From CSP1-4 sp036559965 (GTDB lineage: Bacteria > Chloroflexota > Limnocylindria > Limnocylindrales > CSP1-4): a stretch of DNA of 20,130 nt. Shown here piece after piece: positions 14,844 through 20,130 of the stretch; position 1 is the stretch's first letter, and each line of letters begins with the position of its first letter. The notes beneath the pieces are model-generated. The model was not told where the DNA came from. It saw only the letters and a program-made list of their open reading frames with translations, and did no database searches. Location: NCBI GenBank assembly GCA_036559965.1, contig DATBSD010000093.1:1-20130 (forward strand), read 5' to 3'. The position numbers and the translations under genes were made by a program.

Positions 14844-15410
14844 ATGACGGGTCGTCAGCTCGCGAAACGGACACCCGTGGGCGAGATCGACCATCAGCTC
14901 GATATCGGGCCGACGGTCGTGGCCCTTGACGCGCCGCTGGTCGAGGTCGCCCACCTGGCCATCGCCCATCCGCGAACGCGCATCCTGGCGGTCATCGATG
15001 CGAGCGGCCGCCTGGTGGGCCTGCTGCCCGTTCTCCGCGTCGTGGAGGAGATCGTGGCCCAGGCCTCGCCCGAGGTGCTCATGGCCGAGGTCACCGACCT
15101 CGAGATGGCCGCCCGATTCGGCCGCGAGGTGCGAGCCAGGGTGGCCGGCGACCTCATGGGCCCGGCCCGCTTCCTGCGTCCGGAGTCGACGGTCGGGGAG
15201 GCATTCCGGATGATGCACGAGCATCGGCTCTCGGGCCTGCCCATCGTCGATGGCGCTGGGCAGGTGATGGGCTACATCGATCTTCTCGAGCTCGCGTTGC
15301 GCTACCTCGACGAGGCGTCCATCGGCAGCGCAGACGGACCACCGACGTCTCAGGACACGACGGAAGCCGCCGCGAAGAACCTCGGCGGCACTGGCTCGGA
15401 CGACCCGTAG
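14844..15410 (+). CDS. Two-CBS-domain protein, possible regulator of the adjacent transporter
   Basis: The product is a soluble 188-residue protein. The ATG at 14844 is chosen because it begins just after rodA (stop 14833), with GGTGAT about 10 bases upstream; the frame upstream of it shadows rodA. CBS1 spans about 14-72 (VVALDAPLVEVAHLAIAHP, then ILAVIDASGRLVGLLPV). A charged helical linker follows (about 73-104), then CBS2 at about 104-158 with DLMGPARFLRPESTVGEA and HRLSGLPIVDGAGQVMGYIDL. A CBS pair forms a Bateman module that usually binds adenine nucleotides such as AMP, ATP or c-di-AMP. No other domain is present; the last 30 residues are polar and disordered. The transporter gene begins 5 bp downstream, so I infer nucleotide-dependent control of that transporter, but the sequence does not show contact. 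Confidence 0.85.
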   Translation: MTGRQLAKRTPVGEIDHQLDIGPTVVALDAPLVEVAHLAIAHPRTRILAVIDASGRLVGLLPVLRVVEEIVAQASPEVLMAEVTDLEMAARFGREVRARVAGDLMGPARFLRPESTVGEAFRMMHEHRLSGLPIVDGAGQVMGYIDLLELALRYLDEASIGSADGPPTSQDTTEAAAKNLGGTGSDDP

Positions 15411-15415
15411 CCTCG

Positions 15416-16678
15416 GTGGAGGTCTGGATCGCCGCCCTGATCTTCGTCGGCGCCTACACGCTGATCGCGACCGAGCGCGTGCACAAGACGGTAGCCGCCC
15501 TGCTCGGCGGCGTGCTCATGATCGTCCTCGGTGTGATGGATCAGGAGGAGGCCTTCGCGGCCATCGACCTGAACGTCATCTTCCTGCTCCTGGGCATGAT
15601 GGTCATCGCCAACATCATGCGCGGCACGGGCGTCTTCCAGTGGCTCGCCATCCGCGCGCTCAACGTGGCAGGTGCCCAGCCGTGGCGGATCATGTTGATG
15701 TTCGCGCTCGTGACGGCGATCGCCTCGGCCCTCCTCGACAACGTCACGACGGTCGTGCTCATCGCCCCCATCACCCTCTACGTGGCGGCCGCCATGCGCG
15801 TCTCGCCGGTGCCCTACCTCATCGCCGAGATCCTGGCCTCGAACATCGGGGGCGCATCGACGCTCATCGGCGACCCCCCGAACATCCTCATCGCGTCGGC
15901 GGCCGGCATCGACTTCGTGACCTTCGCGGCCAACATGGTGCCCATCGCCGTGATCGTCTTCATGGCCCTCATCGTGTTGATGCGCGTCATGTTCCGCCGC
16001 GAGCTGGCCGCCCAACGGGCGACCATGGTGATGACCGACCTCGACCCGACGGGGGTCATCAACGACCCGCGATTGATGCGCATCTCGGTCGCCGTCATGC
16101 TGGCCACGCTGGTGGGATTCGTGATCGCCGGGTTGGTCGGCTTCGAGCCGGCGACCGTCGCCCTCCTCGGCGCGACCGTCCTGCTCGTGCTGGCGCGGCT
16201 CGATCCGGCAGAGATCTTCGCCGAGGTCGAATGGGGCACCCTGCTCTTCTTCGTCGGTCTGTTCATCCTTGTGGAAGGCATCATCCACGTCGGCATCATC
16301 GACGCCCTGGCGGACTGGCTCTTCGCTCAGACTGGTGGGGATCTCGCCGTCACGAGCATGGTGCTGCTCTGGTTCAGCGGGATCGCCTCGGGCATCGTCG
16401 ACAACATCCCCTACACGGCCACGCTCATCCCGGTCGTTCAGCAGCTCATCGCTCGGGGCATGGAGGGCGAACCGCTCTGGTGGTCGCTCGCGCTGGGCGC
16501 CGACCTGGGCGGCAACGGCACGGTCATCGGCGCCTCGGCCAACGTGATCATCGTGGCCCTGGCCCTTCGGGCCGGCAGCGCGATCCACTTCCGGACCTTC
16601 CTGCGCTATGGCGTGCCGGTGGTGGCCGTCTCGCTCATCCTCTCGAGCATCTACGTCTGGCTCAGGTACCTCACGTGA
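15416..16678 (+). CDS. ArsB/NhaD-superfamily ion transporter
   Basis: The product is 420 residues with roughly 11-12 membrane helices, an inner-membrane ion transporter fold. The two inverted halves are visible through paired motifs: SALLDNVTTVVLIAP (104-118) with SNIGGASTLIGDPPNILIA (142-160) in the first, and SGIVDNIPYTATLIP (325-339) with GADLGGNGTVIGASANVI (361-378) in the second. The twin Asp-Asn motifs and the IGDPPN signature place it in the ArsB/NhaD group, close to P-protein-like permeases. Substrates in this group include Na+/H+, arsenite, citrate and other anions, and the substrate cannot be decided here. No ars genes are nearby. The GTG start at 15416 lies 5 bp after the CBS gene and has only a weak Shine-Dalgarno sequence. 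The stop overlaps the antiporter start in a GTGA arrangement, so the three genes form one coupled module. Confidence 0.88.
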   Translation: MEVWIAALIFVGAYTLIATERVHKTVAALLGGVLMIVLGVMDQEEAFAAIDLNVIFLLLGMMVIANIMRGTGVFQWLAIRALNVAGAQPWRIMLMFALVTAIASALLDNVTTVVLIAPITLYVAAAMRVSPVPYLIAEILASNIGGASTLIGDPPNILIASAAGIDFVTFAANMVPIAVIVFMALIVLMRVMFRRELAAQRATMVMTDLDPTGVINDPRLMRISVAVMLATLVGFVIAGLVGFEPATVALLGATVLLVLARLDPAEIFAEVEWGTLLFFVGLFILVEGIIHVGIIDALADWLFAQTGGDLAVTSMVLLWFSGIASGIVDNIPYTATLIPVVQQLIARGMEGEPLWWSLALGADLGGNGTVIGASANVIIVALALRAGSAIHFRTFLRYGVPVVAVSLILSSIYVWLRYLT

Positions 16679-17940
16679 CATGGGCCGCGGTCGGCGCGGC
16701 CGTGTCCATCGAGCGACCCGTCGTCGGTGCGGCCGTCGACGAGTCGGTGACCACGGCCCTATTGGGCATCTTCATCCTCTTCGTCGCCGCCAAGATCGGG
16801 GAAGAGGTCGCCCGCCGACTGGGCCAGCCGGGCGTCGTCGGCGAGCTCGCCGGCGGTTTTCTGGTCGGCCCGTTCGCCCTCGGTTGGGTGGTGCCCGGCG
16901 AGTCGGCCCAGGTGCTCGCGCAGATCGGCGTCGCCATCCTGCTCTTTACGGTCGGCCTCGAGGTCCGGACCGACCAGCTCCTGGCGGTCGGCAGACCGGC
17001 CGTCCTGTCGGCGGTGCTGGCCATGATCCTACCCATCGCCTTCGGGATGGCGGTCGCGTTGGGGATCGGTCAGACGACCGGGTCAGCGGCTTTCGTCGGT
17101 CTCGCCCTGGCTGCCACGAGCATCGGCATCACGAGCCGCGTCCTGGCCGATCTGGGCGTCCTCGACAGGACCTTCGCCCGCGTCATCCTGGGCGCGGCCA
17201 TCGTCGACGACGTCCTGGCCCTCATCGCCATCGGGGTCGTCTCGGGCGTTGCGACCGGCGACCTATCTGCGTCCACCCTCGTCGTCGGGCTGGCCGGGTT
17301 GGGGCTTGTCGTCCTTGGCTTCGCTGTCGCCAGACGCGTTCGAGGCCTGCGTCGCGAAGTCTTCACGTGGCCACTGTTCGCCGACACGCCGCTGGTGCCG
17401 GCCATGATCCTCATGCTCGGTCTCGCGCTCGTAGCAGAGCTCGTCGGGCTGGCGGCCATCATCGGTGCCTTCGTGGCGGGCCTCATCGTCGCCGAGACGG
17501 AGGCGCAGGACGAGCTGCAGCACGAAGTCAAGCCCCTGGTCGCGATCTTCACCCCGTTCTTCTTCGCCGTGACCGGTGCGGCGGTCGATCTGCGCGCGTT
17601 GTTCGATCCGCAGATCGCGCTCCTCGTCATCGTGCTTACCCTGGGCGGGATCGCCACGAAGCTGGCCGGCGGCTACCTCGGCTCGCGACGACTCGGTCGT
17701 GCCGGAGCCCTGGCCGTCGGCGTCGGGCTTGTACCGCGCGGCGAGGTCGGCATCGTCGTGGCAGGCCTGGGTCTCGGATTCGGGCTTCTTGACGAGGCCA
17801 CATTCAGCGCCGTCCTCGTGGCAGTCGTGGCCACGACGATCGTCGCCCCGATCCTCCTGGCACGGGTCGTCCCGGCCGCCGCGGCTGCGGAGTCGGCGGC
17901 GTCATCGATCGCTGCCACGACGCCGGCGGCGTCGAGTTGA
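16675..17940 (+). CDS. CPA2-family cation/proton antiporter (KefB/GerN/NapA type)
   Basis: The product is 421 residues with about 12-13 membrane helices. Family motifs visible are the GQPGVVGELAGGFLVGPFALG block at about 50-70, ATSIGITSRVLADLGVL at 147-163, and the ion-binding pair in GAAIVDDVLAL at 173-183, with Asp178 and Asp179. Later come AIIGAFVAGLIVAETE and VGLVPRGEVGIVVAGLG. The Asp-Asp pair is the arrangement of electrogenic Na+/H+ exchangers such as NapA, so Na+ efflux for H+ uptake is a reasonable inference. No TrkA-N/RCK domain follows, unlike KefB/KefC. The protein ends in a short Ala/Ser-rich tail. The start is taken as the GTG at 16675, which overlaps the previous stop by 4 bp; about 25 non-conserved residues precede the first helix, so a later GTG is possible. 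The region upstream in the same frame is a shadow of the transporter. Confidence 0.9.
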   Translation: MTWAAVGAAVSIERPVVGAAVDESVTTALLGIFILFVAAKIGEEVARRLGQPGVVGELAGGFLVGPFALGWVVPGESAQVLAQIGVAILLFTVGLEVRTDQLLAVGRPAVLSAVLAMILPIAFGMAVALGIGQTTGSAAFVGLALAATSIGITSRVLADLGVLDRTFARVILGAAIVDDVLALIAIGVVSGVATGDLSASTLVVGLAGLGLVVLGFAVARRVRGLRREVFTWPLFADTPLVPAMILMLGLALVAELVGLAAIIGAFVAGLIVAETEAQDELQHEVKPLVAIFTPFFFAVTGAAVDLRALFDPQIALLVIVLTLGGIATKLAGGYLGSRRLGRAGALAVGVGLVPRGEVGIVVAGLGLGFGLLDEATFSAVLVAVVATTIVAPILLARVVPAAAAAESAASSIAATTPAASS

Positions 17941-17950
17941 CTCGGCCGCC
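17925..17950. terminator. Hairpin over the antiporter stop codon, possible bidirectional terminator
   Basis: GGCGGC at 17925-17930 pairs with GCCGCC at 17945-17950, and an inner GAG (17934-17936) pairs with CTC (17941-17943) around TTGA, leaving a small internal bulge. The hairpin spans the antiporter TGA (17938-17940) and lies 7 bases beyond the end of the convergent J-protein gene (17957), where a shared terminator would be expected. There is no U-tract, and strong GC palindromes also arise by chance in this DNA. Confidence 0.35.
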
Positions 17951-17956
17951 CAGGGA

Positions 17957-18595
17957 TCAGCGTCGCCGGAACAGGCCGCGTCGCTCCGGGTCGCCGACAG
18001 GTGCGGTTCGTCGGCGACCGGCGGCGCGCAGGATGCGGTCGATCTCCTCGCGATAGGGACGGCCGATGGGCATCCGATCGAGCCACTCGACGTACTCGAT
18101 GTCGCGGCGCCCGATCTCGCCCAGCGACCAGCCCGTGTAGCGGCCGAAGGTGAGCACGCTGCCGGATGGGTTGCCGGGCGGCGGCCCGGCTGCCCCGGCC
18201 GCGTCGGGCGTGCGCATCGTGCCCGGATCGTAGCCGGCGCCCGTGGACGATCGGCCCGACGTCCAGTCGCCGCTCACGTCCTCGGCCCGGCGTGGCGGCG
18301 CATGGTGGGCAGCCGCGTACCGGCCCGGGCGGCGCGGCGGCATCGGGGCGGCCGGCCTGCCCGGCGGCCGCTGGGCGGCCGCGCGCTCTGCGTCGTAGGC
18401 GGTCCTGGCGACCGCGTCGCGGAGCACGTCCCAGGCGGCGTTGATGGCGGCCATGCGTGCGGCCGCTTCCTCCCCACCGCCGGCCACGTCGGGGTGGTAC
18501 TTGCGCGCCAGGCGTCGATACGCCGCCTGGATGACCTCCTCCTCGGCCTCCGAGTCGACCTGCAGGATCTTGTAGTGATCGGGTCGCTCAGGCAT
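17957..18595 (-). CDS. J-domain (DnaJ-like) protein with a second small C-terminal domain
   Basis: The product is 212 residues. The ATG at 18595 is chosen because GAGGGA lies 9 bases upstream and the start overlaps the permease stop by 8 bp (ATGCCTGA). The J domain spans about 6-70: DHYKILQVDSEAEEEVIQAAYRRLARKYHPDV cut at 6-37, with the Hsp70-activating HPD at 34-36, then AWDVLRDAVARTAYD. There is no G/F-rich region, zinc finger or DnaJ C-terminal substrate domain. A Pro/Arg/Ala-rich disordered linker (about 72-145) leads to a compact end, VLTFGRYTGWSLGEIGRRD (147-165) and IEYVEWLDR (166-174). This resembles the DUF3820/exonuclease X C-terminal fold (LxFGKYKGxxLxEI...YLxWL), a small suspected nucleic-acid- or protein-binding domain. 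It would activate DnaK on a specific client; which client is not known. Confidence 0.85.
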   Translation of the reverse strand: MPERPDHYKILQVDSEAEEEVIQAAYRRLARKYHPDVAGGGEEAAARMAAINAAWDVLRDAVARTAYDAERAAAQRPPGRPAAPMPPRRPGRYAAAHHAPPRRAEDVSGDWTSGRSSTGAGYDPGTMRTPDAAGAAGPPPGNPSGSVLTFGRYTGWSLGEIGRRDIEYVEWLDRMPIGRPYREEIDRILRAAGRRRTAPVGDPERRGLFRRR

Positions 18596-19910
18596 CGGCG
18601 TCGGTCCCTCGTGGAGCCGGGTCGGCCGGGTCGCTCTCGCTGGCCGGTGTGGCATCGCTCGCCGGCGCCGCCTCGGCTGCCGAGTCGGGACCGGCTACCG
18701 GCGTGGCCCCGGGTGGTGCGGCGTCCGGTCGCGCGGCGGCATTCGACGTCGTGCCGGCCGTGGCGCTCGCGCTTGCGAGCACGAGACCAGGCGGCGCCCG
18801 ATAGCCACGCGACTCGGAGGCCGGCACGCCCGACGCGCGCTGGAAGGCGTACCGCGCGATGTCCCGGGATGCGGCGGCGATGGGCAGCGCGAGGATGGCA
18901 CCGATGAGCCCCGCGATGGCCGCTCCGATGGCAAGGGCGAGGATGACGACCGCCGGATGCATCTCGACGGCGTCGCCCTGGATGCGTGGCACGAGCAGCT
19001 GGTTCTCGAGCTGCTGGACGATGATGTAGAGCACGACGACGGCGATGATCGCCTCGGCGCGCCCGGTCGTCGCCGCCAGCAGCAGCGTCGGGACCATCGA
19101 GATGATGGGCCCGATGATGGGCACCAGCTCGAGGATGCCGGCGATGACCGCCAGCAGCACCGCGAACCGCCCGAACACGGGGTCGACGAGGCTGAGCGCC
19201 ATGAGGCCCACGAACGTCGCCACGCCGACCGCCACGCAGAGCACGATCTGGCCGCGCAGCCAGCGCCCGAAGACGCGTTCGCAGATGCTCGCCACGGACC
19301 AGGCATCCTCGCGCCAGTCGGCCGGCACCGCGTCGCGAGCGGCGGTGACGAGGCGATCGGAGTCCTTGAGCAGGTAGAACGCCCAGATGGGCACGATGGC
19401 CAGCGCCAGGAGATTCCGCAGCGCCGACGCGAGACCGCGGGCGACCGGCTCGAGGGCGCCGATGTCGATGCCCTCGCTGGCCCCAGGGTCGGTCAGCGAT
19501 GCCAGCAGGTCGGCGATGAGGTCGCGCAGGATGCGCGGCAGCTGGAGGCGGTCGAAGACGACCACGATCTCCTCGAGCCGCGCCTCGATCGTCGTCAGCA
19601 GCTGCGGCAGGTCCTCGACGAAGTCGGCCACCTGGCGCACGAGCGGCCCGAAGAGCAGGGTCAGGCCCTCGACGAGGAGGACGATGACGATGACGTACAC
19701 GATGAGCACGGCGATGCCGCGTCGGATGCCGCGACGGGTCAGCCAGCCGACGAGGGGGTCGAGGATGTAGACGAGGATCGCCCCGAGGATGAAGGGGCCG
19801 AGCGCCCCTCGGCCCATGTACAGGACGACCGCCAGGGCGGCGGCCGCGGCGATGGCGACGGCCGCGCGGGGTGACGGCGGGCGGACGCGGCGGCCGATCT
19901 CCGATGCCAC
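18588..19910 (-). CDS. AI-2E family (YdiK/PerM-type) membrane permease
   Basis: The product is 440 residues, reading from the GTG at 19910, where TAGG lies 8 bases upstream. The usual layout is present: two early helices (about 16-33 and 36-54, with LGPFILGAILVYILDPLVGWL), a third near 64-85, a long amphipathic extracytoplasmic region (about 90-160, ADFVEDLPQLLTTIEARLEE), then later helices including LAIVPIWAFYLLKDSDRL and the ELVPIIGPIISMVP motif followed by VQQLENQLLVPRIQGDAVEMHPAVVI-type sequence. Known members have been linked to autoinducer-2 export, Na+/H+ exchange or general efflux, and the name is not evidence of AI-2 transport. The last 75 or so residues are a low-complexity Ala/Pro/Ser/Asp tail with no helix, probably cytoplasmic and disordered. 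The J-protein start overlaps the stop by 8 bp. Confidence 0.9.
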   Translation of the reverse strand: MASEIGRRVRPPSPRAAVAIAAAAALAVVLYMGRGALGPFILGAILVYILDPLVGWLTRRGIRRGIAVLIVYVIVIVLLVEGLTLLFGPLVRQVADFVEDLPQLLTTIEARLEEIVVVFDRLQLPRILRDLIADLLASLTDPGASEGIDIGALEPVARGLASALRNLLALAIVPIWAFYLLKDSDRLVTAARDAVPADWREDAWSVASICERVFGRWLRGQIVLCVAVGVATFVGLMALSLVDPVFGRFAVLLAVIAGILELVPIIGPIISMVPTLLLAATTGRAEAIIAVVVLYIIVQQLENQLLVPRIQGDAVEMHPAVVILALAIGAAIAGLIGAILALPIAAASRDIARYAFQRASGVPASESRGYRAPPGLVLASASATAGTTSNAAARPDAAPPGATPVAGPDSAAEAAPASDATPASESDPADPAPRGTDADA

Positions 19911-19919
19911 GGGCCGAGC

Positions 19920-20120
19920 CTACCAGACGGCCGCTGCCCGGTCGGGTGGGCGATCCGCGCCTTCGTCCGCCGTTGTGGTCTCCTCGGGACCGGCGTTCCA
20001 CTCAGCACCATCGATCGTTCCTGTGGGGAACGCAAGCGACACGTCGTCGCCGGATCCGGTCGTGTCGGGCTGGGACCCGCCTGGATCCACAGTGCCGGAG
20101 TGGGATCGGCCGACGTCCAT
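19920..20120 (-). CDS. Uncertain short reading frame, possibly the 3' end of a gene beyond the right edge
   Basis: A 66-residue frame from the ATG at 20120 ends at a TAG 9 bp before the permease start. The frame is still open to the window edge, and no Shine-Dalgarno sequence is visible in the 10 bases before the ATG, so it may be the tail of a longer gene. The product is polar and acidic, rich in Asp, Gly, Thr and Ser, with no hydrophobic segment or motif that I recognise. Third-position GC is roughly three quarters by my count, lower than in the neighbouring genes, which weakens the case. It could be a disordered C-terminus or non-coding DNA. Confidence 0.3.
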   Translation of the reverse strand: MDVGRSHSGTVDPGGSQPDTTGSGDDVSLAFPTGTIDGAEWNAGPEETTTADEGADRPPDRAAAVW

Positions 20121-20130
20121 GGTCAGCTGG

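Noticed and set aside
15350..16681. A long Asp/His/Glu-rich open frame on the minus strand opposite the ion transporter
   Set aside because: The composition is a complement artefact of a hydrophobic membrane protein gene; it shows no start signal and no motif.
20017..20031. GTTCC-TGTGG-GGAAC, a parS-like inverted repeat
   Set aside because: The arms match parS but the centre has five bases, and the CACG/CGTG core needed for ParB binding is missing.
20085..20100. GGATCCACA, a near match to a DnaA box
   Set aside because: It differs from TTATCCACA at two positions and is isolated; no cluster of boxes or AT-rich unwinding region is present.

Overview
The window is GC-rich and densely coding, and it reads as a core chromosomal segment, not a mobile or accessory region. 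I see no transposase, integrase, phage gene, CRISPR array, tRNA or rRNA. Several proteins carry inserts or wording that I associate with Chloroflexota: a SecA insert between its Walker A region and the GTNNEFGFDYLRDNM motif, the Prs segment GRSDKKDQPRVP, and a GyrA insert after FPTGG. My best guess is an uncultured, GC-rich Chloroflexota bacterium (Thermomicrobia- or Limnocylindria-like). That assignment rests on recalled family features, not on a search.

Left part (1-1618): the 5' part of secA runs off the left edge on the minus strand. Divergent from it is a membrane-anchored DM13-domain protein. Centre-left (1705-10889, minus strand): one tightly packed gene train in the order parA, parB, gyrB, a PaaI-like thioesterase, a DNA alkylation repair HEAT-like protein, gyrA, prs and a 75-residue membrane protein. 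Most junctions are 4-bp start/stop overlaps or gaps under 60 bp. Chromosome partitioning, both gyrase subunits and PRPP synthesis are therefore probably co-transcribed and partly translationally coupled.

A 353-bp divergent intergenic region (10890-11242) holds a perfect parS palindrome at 11044-11057, the predicted loading site for the ParB encoded next to it, and plausible -10 elements for both directions. Rightward from it runs a second gene train (11243-17940, plus strand): mreD, mrdA (PBP2), rodA, a two-CBS-domain protein, an ArsB/NhaD-type ion transporter and a CPA2 cation/proton antiporter. The first three form the elongasome (cell-wall synthesis for rod shape), but mreB and mreC are not present. 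The last three look like an ion-homeostasis module joined to it without a gap.

Right part (17957-20120, minus strand): an AI-2E/YdiK-family membrane permease overlaps by 8 bp a J-domain protein that has a second small C-terminal domain. A short unrecognised reading frame lies upstream at the window edge. The two convergent junctions (about 1654-1679 and 17925-17950) each hold a hairpin that could act as a bidirectional terminator.

The most noteworthy points are the parS site at the head of a par-gyrase train, the CBS/transporter/antiporter module fused to the cell-elongation operon, a valine at the quinolone-determining Ser83 position of GyrA, a FQFSE variant of the RodA FQPSE motif, and the two-domain J protein. 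I found no clearly new defence or mobile system.
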